64,000 nt of DNA from Rhyzopertha dominica (GCA_025024175.1 QCXZ01000041.1:42093786-42157785); one strand, 5' to 3'. Positions 38,811-51,420 are shown, counted from the stretch's first letter. Translations and numbers: made by a program. The notes: generated from the sequence alone by a model not told the origin.

Positions 38811-38933
38811 ATTTTATTTGAAAATGGGGATGTTTCAGAAAGTAATTAGGAACAGCATTGTCAAATTATGAACTTACTCTAAATTCATTTTACTAGATCG
38901 TTCCACATTCTAGAACAGAACGTTTACTAATTA

Positions 38934-39302
38934 TGTCAGCATTTTTGTGGCATTGCACTTCCCGCTAGCACCGAGTATACCTATACCTAGCGAAGCATTA
39001 TGATGTATTAGCGAGTGAGGTATAAATACTGCACACTGTAAAACATTGTCTCTCTGACAGGAACTGGTCCTCCTAGCACAATGTAAGTAACAACTAACAA
39101 GGTAAAATATTCAATAGTCATTGTAATATATTTCTGTATGGTACAATCATTAATGTCTATTTTGTTATTTGTTTACAGATCTCTATGTTAATAAAGAGTT
39201 ATATAGAACCTAAGTTGTATCTCTCCTGCCTTCGCCCTTAATTCTTTGTTTCAGGTAATTTCTAGTACAACGGTGCACAACATAAGACCGAGGGTTATGA
39301 CA
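38934..39302 (+). mobile_element. Probable LTR of a retrotransposon
   Basis: The segment begins TGTCAGC and ends TTATGACA, short inverted ends of the TG...CA type. It holds a TATA box (GTATAAATAC near 39021) and a polyadenylation signal (AATAAA near 39190) in the expected order. Two bases later TGGTGGAGGCG could act as a tRNA primer-binding site, followed by a leader and an ATG. No matching second LTR was found in the window, so the element is truncated. Confidence 0.6.
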
Positions 39303-39304
39303 TC

Positions 39305-39520
39305 TGGTGGAGGCGTCCATTCGATTCTGATGTACCCAGAGCTGTGACCAGACCTTTTGGTTTGAAAGTATCCAAAGCGAGATAAAAGCAGCTCCACTAG
39401 ATCTACAATAAAATGGAAATTAATCCTTTAACCAACATTAAACCTATCCATTATTCCTTACTGCTTAAGGGTATGGGAAGACTGTCAGCAAAGGGGTTCA
39501 AGGCTTTCAGCTCCTACTAA
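39305..39520 (+). pseudogene. LTR-element leader and truncated gag start
   Basis: After the putative primer-binding site a ~100-base leader leads to an ATG at 39413 and a 35-codon frame (MEINPLTNIKP...) that stops at 39520. Its position suggests a gag start, but it is too short to assign to copia, BEL or gypsy. A tandem duplication follows at once. Confidence 0.4.
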
Positions 39521-39688
39521 GCTAAGAGGTCAGTCAGATAAGTCGACATAGATCCTCATAGCCTCAGGCTGTTGGTCGTAGGCAGGTAGGATCTAGCTAG
39601 TATAGCTAAAAAATCAGCCAGATAAGTCTGCGTAAACCCTCATAGTCTCAGACTGCTGGTTCTAGACAGGCAAATCTAGCTTGCGTGA
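39521..39688 (+). repeat. Two tandem ~84-bp units
   Basis: Unit 1 (39521-39604) and unit 2 (39605-39688) both read GCTAA...TCAG-CAGATAAGTC...CCTCATAG-CTCAG-CTG-TGGT...CAGG...ATCTAGCT with about 25 percent differences. They sit immediately after the truncated gag frame and probably belong to the same element. Confidence 0.8.
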
Positions 39689-40795
39689 TCCAAGCCGACG
39701 TCCTCCTAAACAGATCCAACCTCATATTTAAAGTTATTGCTTATTTCTCCAAAATAAAAAGAATGTGTCATTACTAATAGGCATTTGTCAGAGGAAGTTC
39801 TGCAACCCATACCAAGAGGAGGAACACGGAAGAAAGTATAATTACACTTCTACAGCCAAATAACGGCAAAACCCTGTACTAAGACCATTTGGTAGCAGCG
39901 ACTTTCAAACAGATGGGTCAGGCACGGTTATTTTATTGAACATTAAGAGAATAACATAGAAACACAGAGGGATTCAACATATGGTGTTGAAGAGTTTCCA
40001 AAACATAGGTGTACACAGAGTAAACATTCGTGCAGTAGGAAAACTAAAATGGTTTCCAATGCGAGTTTTTTTTTAAGAAAAGGAGTATTGAGCCTAGTTT
40101 TATTTACCGTTGTATTACATGACATCAACATAGCAACATGAACATAGACTTTCCGGCTGCAGTCAGATTGAAATCTTGGTTTTTTTGGGTTAGATCGCAT
40201 AAGACCTAGAAATAAAGTCAAAGTTTCGCCTGCTTTTATAACGAGCATTATAGGAGCAAAAGCGGTCGGGATGCTTTCCATGGCAAGTAGAGGAGTGGTA
40301 ACGACAGCCATCTTCGCGGGTAAGATTATAAAAAAAATCTCGGTGACTTAATTTGCGAGTGGTATAGAATGAGATTTTCACAAAAACTAAGAAATTTTTA
40401 AATAAGAAAATATAAAATATAATATGTAAATGATAAGAAATCAAGGTTCTGGAAGATCGTTCGCTTTATTTTTTTTATCTTTTTGAGGGATCCTGCCAAT
40501 TCTGCCCGTAATTTCTTGAATAAATTGGTTGTTCGAAAGTTGTTTAGAATTGGGATAAATAAACATATATTGTTTCACATACATTCTACCCTTTGTTAGC
40601 CAGCTGATACATAAGTCCTGTAGTTCACCTTGAAGCTTCTTTGGTCCAGAAATCGACAACGACAACGTTGTACCGATTAGTGTGAGTGGGTTTATGATAC
40701 ACCGAGTGGCCTAAGCGATAATTTGGTAAACGAGTGACAAGAGTATCAAGAGGGTGGGGGGCGAATTGTTACTTGCCCAACACATTAGATTCCTG
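39689..40795. other. Gene-free stretch with a possible Penelope-end trace
   Basis: No gene is visible. Around 40222-40255 GTTTCGCCTGCTTTTATAAC looks like a weak minus copy of the Penelope-type terminal box at 40815-40850. The minus frames here (up to 122 codons) have no recognised homology. Confidence 0.3.
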
Positions 40796-40890
40796 ACATT
40801 TTCCTGTCCTGAAGATGCTTCTTACAAGAGCGGGCGAAACGGCACTATGTTTATAAGCCCGATTCAGTCTAAGAAAAAAGGGGTAAGATT
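40796..40890 (+). repeat. Penelope-like terminal fragment
   Basis: TTTCCTGTCCTGAAGATGCT followed by ACAAGAGCGGGCGAAAC is the same terminal signature as at 18415-18505 (minus). No coding region is attached. Confidence 0.5.
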
Positions 40891-43534
40891 TTAGTTATTA
40901 AAGCCCGCGAGACAAACAAATAAAACAAGTGGATATACGGCACTGTGCATTTGCACGCGACATGTTACTACTAAAACGAGAGAAATGTACGAGAATTAGT
41001 AAAAGTGTGGAATAATGAAGCAGAGAAATATAGTATGAAAACTAATAATGTTATCCATATTGAGAATTATGTTCATTCGCATTTGTAACCTGTATACGAA
41101 TATGTAGCATTGCTAAATTATTCTTTATTAACATTGATACGCGATTCTTTGCATTATTTTCTATCACGTCTGCATAATATTCATTTCCCAATATTGCGAT
41201 GTCACTTCTCACGTTTACAATATTGATTATGTTACATCCTACAAACGTTTTACATTTGAGATTTAATGGTATGCATAAAATGAATAATGAAATATTGACA
41301 TCCCTATTTTTGTAGATATTAAGCCGATTTGTGCAGTATACATTTATGGTGCTAAATTAAATCCTTTTCTAGACATTTATAAGACTGACTTTACTCGTAT
41401 TTTATATCTTATTGGAGAGATTTGTTCAGTGCTTTTGTTGTCGACTTGGATGTGGGAGGAGGGTTGTAAAATAACAAGGAGCGACAGCATAATACTGTGG
41501 AAATCGGCTTCCGTTAAACTCTCTGTGATCTTGTTGAATGAGGACGAGCACGTTTATTGTGGTACTCGTATATTTTCCGACTGTATGAGAGCATCGATGC
41601 CTTAAAATGAAAGAGGAAGTTCGAAATTAGTTTACTGAGGTTAGGACAATGAACTAAATGACTAGATGAGATACTGATTACTCATCTACACAGAAAATAA
41701 TTATTTGTAGTCATAGCAAAACTTTATTTACAGCAACAATAAATTTGGGTTAATATTGCCCCAACCAAAAGCAAATAAATTTTGTTAATAAATATAATAA
41801 TTTTACTTGCTGGTACAAATACAGTTTTGTTCAATAAGCATTATTTTTTGTTGGCAATAGTTAGCATTTTGTGTCCTAGTGAAAATTTTTGTTCCAGTAA
41901 CAAAAAATATGAAATGAAAATGTTGTTGGTTTGAAGGCTTCCGTGGTTGTTGTCTATGACATGTTGTTTTCTGGGCAGGTTCCCACGTTGGTTATTTGAC
42001 CTTGACGTGTCGACACTAATGTCGGTGTCTNCCTCAGAAGTAGCTCTGAAACTGAAAACAGCAGCAATTTTTATTATGAAGTAAAAACCAATGCGCATGG
42101 CAACGCGTCTCATTGGTTCATTCGGTAAGGTTCCAACATGTTTTTTGTTTGGTTGAGCATATTATAGTTTGTTGCAGTAAATAACGAATATAATTCGTCC
42201 ATGCAACAAATATGGTCGTTTCAAGCAAGCAAAATAATTGTTTGCATAAGAGGTTTATTCGAAAATTATTTTAGTTGTGGTAACATATATATAAAATACT
42301 TACAAATGCAAATAACGAGGACATTTTGTTGCTAATAACACAATTTATATGCTATTGTTGGAAAATGTTTCTAACAAAAAAATTGTTATCAATACTAAAT
42401 AATTTTTTTTGACTGTATATTTTTTTAATACACGTTAATATTGTTTTGTCGCAGCATCCATGAAAAAATAATAATTGTAAAGAATGTAGTGTACCATGGA
42501 TCATGTTCAATGTTTTTTAATACACAATCTTCATCCTTAGTACCGCATAGTAATTCATGTGGACGATCCAATTAGTAAAAGGGAAACTATGGGTATTTGG
42601 AAATGGACGGCTCTTTAATTTGGATTGGAAAAATTGTTGCAGCGTTTACCCTTGCATTTATTGTGTAGGTACTGACATTTTCATAAGACATTAAAGTAAG
42701 ATTAAAGCTAATTAGATTATTTAAAAAACTCTACCCTTTTAGATCATTTAGATAATATTGCCAATAAAATATATGAATCAGTAGAGATTTTTAAAGAAAA
42801 TAACATTAGCGTTTGAAAATTTGAATCCTTTTACTTTGCGATTGCTTTTGAATCCAGTGCTTTGGTCACACCCTTAACCTTTAGCGTTAGCAATTATAAC
42901 CCTCCCAATTCCATGGTTAGTAAAGAATGGCATTACTTGTCTGACGGTATAAATTTCTCTGAAATGCCAGCATCTAACTATGCCATTGCACTTGGATGCT
43001 GCTTTGTGAAGGTACACGAAAAAAATTATTAATTGAAAATTATTTGGGTAAATCTTCTAATAAAATCGATATTACTTGAACCAGTCAATGCCCATTACAA
43101 ATTATAGCGCATTCAATTAAACACTGTGTTGTATCGAGTACAATGTGCAGGCCTTGTACTGTTTCTTAATAACTTCAACTGACTATTTCTGCTGTTTCAG
43201 TCGATGAATTGTAAAACTTCGAAACAATCAGTTATGTATGTCCTTTTTTTCGCATCGTACAGTATTATGTAGTATTTTATTTGGGTAATTAGCTGACGAA
43301 TCTATAATTTAAGCATCCAGTGTATTACAAGTTTTAACCTTATGCGAAACTATACAAACAAAATGTACATTTTCTAAATACTTCTTGATTCTCAAGCCAG
43401 ACTACCTTAAACTTTACTTGTCAATAAACCACCCATTCTTTTCGATTCCCCGATGTACTGAATAGTACAATTTTTTTACTATCTCGTAGTTTTTGTGATT
43501 TAGTTTCTAACCGATGTTTTTCATTTTGTTCCAG
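40891..43534. other. Gene-free stretch upstream of the first TRIM9 exon found
   Basis: Nothing coding is recognised. It is probably intron of the TRIM9-like gene, because the exon at 43535 begins in the middle of the protein. Confidence 0.4.
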
Positions 43535-43630
43535 ACTGAGTTATCTCACAACCTTCAGCAGTTGTCAGAGAGGGCAAGATCCACCACGGAATTCATCCAG
43601 CGGCTGAAAGGGATGAGCGATAAAGTTAAT
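43535..43630 (+). CDS. Trim9: TRIM9-like E3 ubiquitin ligase, coiled-coil exon A
   Basis: TRIM9/TRIM67-class proteins are C-I TRIM ubiquitin ligases (RING, two B-boxes, coiled coil, COS box, FN3, SPRY) acting in axon guidance and branching. This 96-nt, phase 0-0 exon encodes 32 residues (TELSHNLQQLSERARSTTEF then IQRLKGMSDKVN), the start of the coiled coil that mediates dimerisation. It is bounded by TTGTTCCAG and GTAAGT. Codon use is GC-richer than the surroundings, as expected of constrained sequence. The next exon, 6.6 kb downstream, continues in phase. The RING and B-box exons were not found upstream in the window, so this is an internal exon of a very long gene. Confidence 0.93.
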
Positions 43631-46600
43631 GTAAGTAGGTCTTCGTCGCGCGAACTTGTTTTTTCCATTCAACCAACTCCACCCCGCAGTTGCCAGACCT
43701 TTCTGCTAATATCAATTTTTTTACAAAAATTTCATGTTGCATAATCTACTTGTACGCGCACAACTTTAACTTGTTTTGGTAAAGCATGCAACACCATATT
43801 TATTTTTAATATTGTTTTGCGGTTAGCTTAAAATCATTTCGATCTATCAATATTCTAGAATCAAACAAACAAAAATTAAGAGAGTCTTTGAATCATAAAT
43901 TTATATTTTTTTACAGTTTTTGTATAGCAGCTTTGCGTATGAAAACCTCTCCCCAAATTTGGCAACCTCGTAACCATTTCGTCGCACTTCCTTCTCTGTT
44001 TATCTGTAGCCATCCAAGAAGTTTGCCGTGGCATTGATTTGTGACGGTCAGCACGCAAAGCTTCATTCAGGATGTGCGTGTTTCATTCGCTCGATTTATC
44101 CTGGAATTTGCATATAATTGCCAAAGTTCTGGAAGCACTTAATTGGAAAAGTCCGGCGTTTCCAAATTGTGTCGTTATTCAAAATGTTTTTCATGGCTTC
44201 TGCTGTTCTCTGTTGAAAACGCCGAGAATTATGATATAAATATGAACTCTGATCCAAGTAAAGAGGTATATGCGTTATTGTCTATTATAGAAGTAATTTG
44301 CATGTTAGAAAGGTATCATTCCTGCGTCAAATTTGTTATTTTTAAGTTAATTTTAGCGCCGAAAAATTCTGATTGCTCTTTATGTTCTTAATACTGTAAC
44401 CCAATCTCATTGAAACCTCTTAACCAAGACATTGACATCGATTCCAAAATATTGATGTTTATCACATGGTATTTTAGAAACTACAATAATATGTTCGTTG
44501 TCAACCTTATTACAAAAGCTATAGCTGTGAATTTAATTTAAGTTAATGATCGTTATAATTTATTTATTATCTAGAACAATAGGAGGCTGTGGCTTCCATA
44601 TTAGATGAATATTCGATTTTCTAAAAATTAAAAAAAGCAAAAATGTTATAATTGACGACCTTAAAAAGTAAAGGTTATAAAAATTTGTCGTGTCTTGAAT
44701 CAGTCGTTTGCGAAAAACTCATTGAATTTATCAAAATTGTCTGTACTTATGTTATGTTAGCGATAAAGGAAATTGGTTTCTTTTCTTGCAAATTAATCTT
44801 ATGTATCTTGTAGAACTGTGAAGGACAATCAACTTTTAAAAATGGTAGCGATTTCGGTTCTGTTGAAGCCTTTAGCTTCCCTGTTAAAAAAAAAACACCC
44901 AATATATTGTTACTCTTTTCTATTTCAAATGCAACTTTCATAATAAAACCATGTCTTTTTTAGCTGTTTAGAACTTAATGACAATTTTTAATTGAGTTTT
45001 TGGCAAAGTTGGATTATACTTAATTCTGCATGAGCTATCGAAGAAGTCGAAGTCAATAAGGAGCTAAAATATTAATAGCGCGCCAGCAAATGACTTAAAG
45101 GGAAATCACTGTGATGACATCTGATAAAGGATATTTTTTATAACAACTCAGTGTTTTTCGAGGTCTGTTAAAAACTTGCTTCCGTAAAATATAGGTAACT
45201 TAATAGTTAAAAAAAAACGGGTCAAGTGTGTATTATTGCAACAATATCAAATATGTTAATAGATTCTGAATTATCTAAATTGATTCACTACTCCACTGTG
45301 GTATTGTGAGTCTGGTTACTAAATATTTGTAAATAAATATTTGAAACAAAAGAATAAATATGAAAACTAGTTAATTTTCCGTGGTGAACATGTTACCTCA
45401 AGTATTATTTGTTGGGCGAGCCTTTTATTAAAAACGGTCCAAATAGTCATAATAATTACAACCATTTCTTACTAATAAAGTTTTGAGATTATATATTTCT
45501 TGCTGTAATGATATTTCGTCTCAAATGTGTTGAGCTCTAACAAATAACGTCTTTATGAGACTATTTTCTTGTGTGGAAGTTTGTGTCTGTTGGTTTATCC
45601 TGTCAATTTGGATGTCCTAGAATCCGTCGTGAATTTTATATCAGGATTTTGACTAACTGAAATAACTTAAAAAGTCAACTCGTCTGTTATCTACCAACAT
45701 TTTGTTAATAAAAATTGCCGTTTCGTAAAAAAATACTAAATTTTAAAGAATTCTCAAAGAATGTGGCTGTCGTATTACTATAGGGTTTCCACTAAGTTTT
45801 GGTTTGATAATATCAATTGTTTGAGAAATGCGTATTCATAGATAAAGAAAGCGCATCAAAACCAACTACAATGTCAGCTTTTGATATATAGTCTCGCATA
45901 TAGTTGTAGTTTCAAGTCAATATTTTGATTAAGTTTTAAGAGCGAAGCTGATTAAATTATACTTTATTGTGATATTGTGTGGCTGCATGATAAGGTGACG
46001 AGCTGAATTCGAGTTATTTGAAAATAAACATATAAGAATATGTAATAATTACAATAGTTCTTGAGTTATTGGTAAACAAGAATTAATATCAGATAATAAA
46101 GTACTAGCAATTATTTTTCATAGCACGTACATAAGACTTTGTACGTTCATTTCTATGTGAGTTGTCCATTGAGTTTCATTTGCAGGTAGATTATAGAAGA
46201 TTAGTATATTGAAGTAGCTCTGACAACAATTGATTTTAGTTCTCCTTCATAGACAGAACCACTTGTTATGAAAAGTTCTTTTCTATCGGAACCACAAAAA
46301 ATTGTTGATATCACGCACAGTAGGCTACATTCTGTTATTTAATAGCCCATAGTAGTTTTCTCGTGAAAAGATTGCAGTCTGTTTAGATTATTAAAGTATG
46401 TATACTTTCAACTTATAAAATTCTTATCATAGATGTAATAATAAAAGATTTTATCACTTTGTTGTGTGCAAATTACACTAGAACTGCATGACTCCTAGAA
46501 ATTACATTGGACTGGCTGAGAAAAAAGAAAAATTAAAGAAGTGTAATATCGCTTTCTATTTGTCGTCATTTACCATTGAAAAAAAATCTGTATTTGCTAC

Positions 46601-46752
46601 TTGTATACATCCCTACGCAACCCTTTCATTCTAATAGTAGTTTTAGAATTACTTATATACAAAGGTTATTTTTACCACATTATGGTCTGAGTATTCCACA
46701 TAAATTCGACAACAGTTCATTGCTAAATGTGTATTGTATATGCCTCATATAA
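43631..46752. other. TRIM9 intron, first part
   Basis: The sequence is intronic. Bases 43900-44130, shortly after exon A, are less AT-rich and might hold regulatory sequence. No other feature was recognised. Confidence 0.5.
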
Positions 46753-46989
46753 ACAAGCCCGCCTAAACGAGCTTTTTACGCTTATTGCTCCGAATCCCAA
46801 GGTGCCTATATCCGCCCTAAGTCAGAAGTCGACAGGGACCTGTGTCTGAAAGAAAAATTGCACGATCGGTTCTTGACCGCTCAAGAACTAACCAGTCATT
46901 TGTCTGTCGCTTCTATCGGACCGATCAAGTATGTAGGCTTTAGATTTATGGTCGCGTGTTTCGAAGAGGAAAAATTGCGAGAGGATTGA
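46753..46989 (+). other. Isolated coding-like island inside the TRIM9 intron
   Basis: A frame in markedly GC-richer DNA is open for ~77 codons to a TGA at 46987-46989. It includes YCSESQGAYIRPKSEVDRDL and LHDRFLTAQELTSHLSVASI. The composition looks coding, but I do not recognise the protein, there is no start codon near the beginning and no strong splice acceptor. It could be a remnant of an unrecognised mobile element, an alternative exon or conserved non-coding DNA. Confidence 0.3.
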
Positions 46990-47649
46990 ATCGATGGACA
47001 GTTTTGCCAACGCACTGGGAGTGTAGTGTTGATAAATAAAATCACTATTGTATACGTTTTTTTTTGTTAGTTTGTGTTAAATTTGTTTAATATATGGATG
47101 CGGCGGATACTCTTAATTCGTCGTAATGTAACGTGTAACGTAACTTTGGATTTTTTGTCGATTCTCAGTACATCTTTTGTTTTCGATTAACGTATTGCAG
47201 ATTATGCTTTGAACACAAAAGAAGTGGTTGTGTAAAGACAGGCTTTCTGTTAGGCTGTTGGTATAATCCAAGAACAAAACTGGAACTCTTATGGAGTGGA
47301 GTGCCCACGGAAAGTAAACAACTATGCGGTAGTACATTGCTTCTTAATAGTTATATTACGCCAAGCATTGTTATTATAGGCCAATTTTATATTTATGACG
47401 ATAAACTGAATGGTTAGTATTATAGTTTTATAACTTAAAATTAAAAAAGTAACGTTTACCCAGTAAAAAGGAAATTGTGTCACATTGTGCTTAACTTATT
47501 AAAAAATTATATACTTAACATGAGCGCCGGCAAAAACAGGGACGTTAGCGGATCGTTGGTTCGGTATCCTTAAAAGTCTTAAATTTAGAACAACCGAAGG
47601 CACGCAAAGTGTACAAATATATAAAAAATTAAAATTACAGAGATTTTAC

Positions 47650-48515
47650 AAAGTCATGTAATTGTAATCTGTCTAAAGGAGTCAGGTCATTGTAAATTAA
47701 GCCGAATCTTTGTTTTTCATATACATAGCTTCGAGAGCATCTAAATTAGAATCCCCCGACTCCCTCAGCAGTTCAACGTCTTCAATTAAAAAATTATATC
47801 CATTCTCAACAAAATGTTTAGCCAGAACTGACCTTTCAATATTCAGATTTTTATGCGATATATGTGTTCCTTGAATCTCATACCCAAATTACGCCTAATC
47901 TGGTCCATATAATGACTGTTTCTTACAATTAATCTTACACATACCTGACTTATCCATTATGTCTTTTTTTGATTTTTATATAACATATTCAATAAAGTAA
48001 TAATTTTATAGAATGTATATTAAATTAATTATTAAATAAAAGATTATTTGAGAATAAATTGAATTTTTTGAACAAGTTACTAATTTTGTAAGAGTATGAG
48101 GGATGGAATGTTACTTTATTGTATCTTTTACCTGTTTTACTTTTTGCATCGAAACTTTTATACGCTTTTTGAATTTATAATATTTTGGAACTTCTTATGA
48201 ATATTTAAAATAAACTCTGTATTATAGCCATATAAATGGACTACGGAATAAATATAATCTAATTCTTTTCCTTAACTTTTTTTAGATAACGGTACACCAT
48301 ACAAACAATTGAACATCGAATTAAACGCAGCTTGCTTATATTTAAAATATGAATCAGATAATTCAGGACAGTAATTGTCAGTGTGCGTACGTTTTCTCTA
48401 AATGTCAAAAGTAAAATCTCCTTCCTCAAGTTTAATAAAAAGGTCAAGAAAAGGCAGGGTGTTGTTTACTGAACACTTATGAGTGAATTTAATTGTTGGG
48501 AAACGGATGCAAAAA
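47650..48515 (-). pseudogene. Penelope-like element fragment (RT end plus GIY-YIG)
   Basis: On minus, 48490-48290 encodes the C-terminal RT region typical of Penelope-like elements: NNTLPFLDLFIKLEEGDFTF, RKRTHTDNY, and KQAAFNSM. After ~350 bases comes the GIY-YIG endonuclease tail at ~47930-47690: a QIRRNLGMRFKEHI-like segment in shifting frames, then RSVLAKHFVENGYNF and SGDSNLDALEAMYMK. These elements encode an RT related to telomerase RT plus a GIY-YIG nuclease. Frameshifts and stops make this copy dead. It abuts a LINE fragment near 48515. Confidence 0.85.
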
Positions 48516-49150
48516 TTGAGGCACAATCTTTTAAAAGAAAACTAGGTATTCCATCTATACAAGTAGTTATTTAGTTCTTTAGTGCACTTAAAAAATCATT
48601 TTCAGTAATGTAATTCAATGAAACAGTCATCAAAAGAATTGACAATGTCTTGTGGATTTGAAATTTAGCGATTGTTAAAGAGCATGGCGCCAGGAATTGA
48701 GGTATTTCCTTTTTTTCTTTGAATAAACGACCAAAATTTGCGGCGGATTGTTATTAATTGGGTTTTCAGTATGTAAGAGGAATTTTTGTATGCTGCATAA
48801 ATTAAAGATTTACTCCTACTACGATACTGTTTGAATAGATTGAGATAAAAGCTTGTGTTATGCTTCCTATATTTTCTAAACATTTTGTGTTTGAAACGAA
48901 TACATTTGATAATTTGAGAATTAAACCATGGCGGGTATTGACGACGATGACAAGAAGAATGCTTAGGAACACACAATTCAAACACACAATCGAGTATATC
49001 GTTAAATTTGGTACATGCTGAATTGGTGTCTGTAATGTCAAATAATGGTGCCCAATCCGTTGTAAGAAGAGTATTGTATAGAAGCGGAAAATTAGTTTTT
49101 TTTTAAGTAGTAGTCTGTTGTATTGTTTGTACAAAATTTGGGCAGATTGA
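48516..49150 (-). pseudogene. LINE fragment (endonuclease-RT linker)
   Basis: On minus, 48985-48665 is an open 106-codon frame with YPPWFNSQIIKCIRFKHKMF, a basic linker and KFWSFIQRKKGNTSIPGAM, the conserved region between endonuclease and RT in Jockey/CR1-type LINEs. It continues in other frames at 48665-48520 into DGIPSFLLKDCA, the start of the RT domain. Further upstream (to ~49150) is weak endonuclease C-terminal sequence. The copy is 3' truncated where the Penelope fragment begins. Confidence 0.82.
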
Positions 49151-50227
49151 CGTTGATAAGGAATTTATACATGTGTCCAACGCCTGATGATGCAAATCTT
49201 GTGTAACAAGTGGAGCAAGTGCATCTTCTACAATACTGGGAACGGCGTTAGAAAAACTAGATCGATAATATATTATACATATTGGGAACAGTATTATATT
49301 GGTTAAAATTGCACATTGATATAAAGTTTGCTGTCAAGGGCTACAACTCCATTAGTAATATCGAGTTTTTAGATTGAGAGCAAACTTGTTTTAATGTTTT
49401 CGTACATCTGAATGGTAAAAGTGCTAGTCTTTCAAATGGCGCCCTCTGCAGTTATTTAGAGAAACTAACTTTAGAATAATTTCCCATTAATATTAATATC
49501 ACTTGAAACTCCCTCTAAAATAAGTCTTAGTTCGGTAAATTTTGTTAGGGCGTTTAGAAGATATATCATCTAGAACGTTACAGTGGCAACCAAAGAAATT
49601 TTTTAAGTATTATAATTCAACATAGATTCTAAAAATTCTATTTTACATCTACATTTTATCGGCAGATTTTGGATTTATTTATTTGTAACGTGATGTCAAA
49701 TAGTATTGGAACTTTTAGTGAATTTCTCTGGTACGTTTTCATCCAAAAAACATTTTCTCAAAGCGATAACTTGAGCGGTTTTCAAGATACAGTACCTCTA
49801 TATCCTTAGTAAATCACCCTGTATATTTTCATCTTTTTTTACCGATATCCATAGCCACCAGGAGAATTTCGAATTCCTGCCTTCTGCTCCAGTTTTATTC
49901 ACAAATTTCCATTAAACTTCATAGTTAATATTCTTATAGTTATGTTATCACTCTTTGTTAGTTACTATTGAAATAATATTTAATTAATTACCGGGCGGTA
50001 CAAAAAATGCTGTTTTTCATAGGGAAAAGTTGTGAGTGGATGCAAACCTAGAAAAAATAAAGAAATAGTGAACAGGCGCGGCACTGATTTGTATGTTATA
50101 TAATACAAAAGTCTGAAACACATTATGAAATGGCAGGAACAATGAACATGACTGAACGTCCTTTTTATTCTGAAACCGCTCTCTAAGGTGAAAGAAAAGT
50201 GGAAATAAATATTTGTTTGCATTTCAG
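49151..50227. other. TRIM9 intron, no genes
   Basis: Intronic AT-rich sequence. AATCACCCTGTATA at 49816-49829 is the inverse of TATACAGGGTGATTC at 533-547, a terminus-like motif common in insect DNA repeats, but no bounded element could be drawn. Confidence 0.4.
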
Positions 50228-50461
50228 GAAAACTGTGAGGTGTTCGAAGCCGTCGTCTCAGCACAATGTGAGGCCCTCATCGAGGCTATCCACAACAGAC
50301 GTGCACAGTTGCTGGAGTGCATACGGCAGGACAAAGAGATGAGGGTCAGAGCGCTTAAGGAGCAAGTGGGCACGTGCACCATCCGTCTGCAGCAGACGAC
50401 CGCTTTGCTGCAGTTCTGCATCGAGGCTCTAAAGGAAACTGATAGCACCGCATTCCTTCAG
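50228..50461 (+). CDS. Trim9: TRIM9-like E3 ubiquitin ligase, coiled-coil exon B
   Basis: This 234-nt, phase 0-0 exon encodes 78 residues of the coiled coil, beginning ENCEVFEAVVSAQCEALIEA and ending QFCIEALKETDSTAFLQ, a block highly conserved between insect and vertebrate TRIM9/TRIM67 proteins. Boundaries are TGCATTTCAG and GTCAGT. The product forms the antiparallel dimer helix that positions the RING and B-box ends. It joins exon A in phase and exon C in phase. Confidence 0.95.
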
Positions 50462-51073
50462 GTCAGTTTAAGTTGGGTCAAGTGGTTGAATAGTTTAGCG
50501 AATAACTCGGAAGGATATCTACTTCAGCGAGATGGTTAAATTTGAATACGCTGCGGAGGCATGTTTACCAAGTGAGTTTTGTATAGACAAAGGTAAAACA
50601 TTCGGTAAATGATTCTACCTGGAAGTGTACCACGGGAGAGCTGTTTGAAAATTACTTTTGTATGGAAATTAGAGGTAGTCAGGGCTATTTGATCATGGAG
50701 CCAAGCACCACTCGAAAATCGGCTTCTTACCAAGCTATTTAATTGATTGGTCGTTTGATTTTAACTCCATTTCGGCATGCACACGCCAAGCGGTACGGTT
50801 ACTAGACATTGTTTTGTAAAGATGATCTTCCCAATACTCTAATAAAGCTGATTAGCTTCTAAATTAAAAAAAAATATCTATACAATTTTGCGCTTTTTAC
50901 CCTTTCATATATGGGAAGAAATATAATTTCCACAAGTTGTATTCAAGTCTGCAATCATAAACTGCTAATTAGCAACTTTCATCTCGGACAAACGTTTTTT
51001 GTTTCACATCATATAACAGTATTGATATTTTATCATGCTCATATGCAAAATTTATTTCTTTTTGTGTTAATAT
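50462..51073. other. TRIM9 intron, no genes
   Basis: Intronic sequence up to the LTR element; nothing else recognised. Confidence 0.5.
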
Positions 51074-51272
51074 AGTTATAAGCGTAATACAGCAAGCTCC
51101 GTATTTTGATAAAATGAAACGGGAGACTTCCACCTTCCCTGGATGAGGAAAACCAGGCAGTCGTTATTCAGTTCTCTATGGCATCGCACCTTGCACCTTG
51201 CAACTGATTGAATATTGTAGGTAGATCAATAAACTTTTTAAAAACGGGATTCGCGTGTTTCGAATCTTAACT
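51074..51272 (+). repeat. 5' LTR (199 bp)
   Basis: It matches the 3' LTR except for about seven substitutions, a ~46-base deletion after AACTGAT and a 7-base duplication (ACCTTGC). AATAAA is at 51228-51233. The final T may be shared with the primer-binding site. Confidence 0.9.
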
Positions 51273-51289
51273 GGCGTTGCGAACAGGAT
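51272..51289 (+). other. tRNA primer-binding site
   Basis: TGGCGTTGCGAACAGGAT follows the 5' LTR directly; the TGG start pairs with the CCA end of a tRNA that would prime minus-strand DNA synthesis. The exact tRNA was not identified. Confidence 0.75.
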
Positions 51290-51420
51290 ACCGTGACTGG
51301 ATTGAGGATAACGTTCACCTACCCCGAACAACCCTTCCAGGAGGTTCTTAAACCCTTACACGGAACACCACGCAACTCAACGAGGAATACATCTAAGGAC
51401 GCCAACGCTGTACCTCTAGG

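Noticed and set aside
1..43534. RING and B-box exons of the TRIM9-like gene
   Set aside because: I looked for Cys/His-rich plus-strand segments with splice sites and found none; they are probably upstream of the window.
43631..50227. Additional TRIM9 exons within this intron
   Set aside because: Exons A and B join directly in phase and in protein alignment; nothing needs to be inserted between them.
51273..51420. Hidden gag or pol remnants in the leader of the env-only element
   Set aside because: The 148 bases hold no readable gag or pol motif; the gap is far too short.
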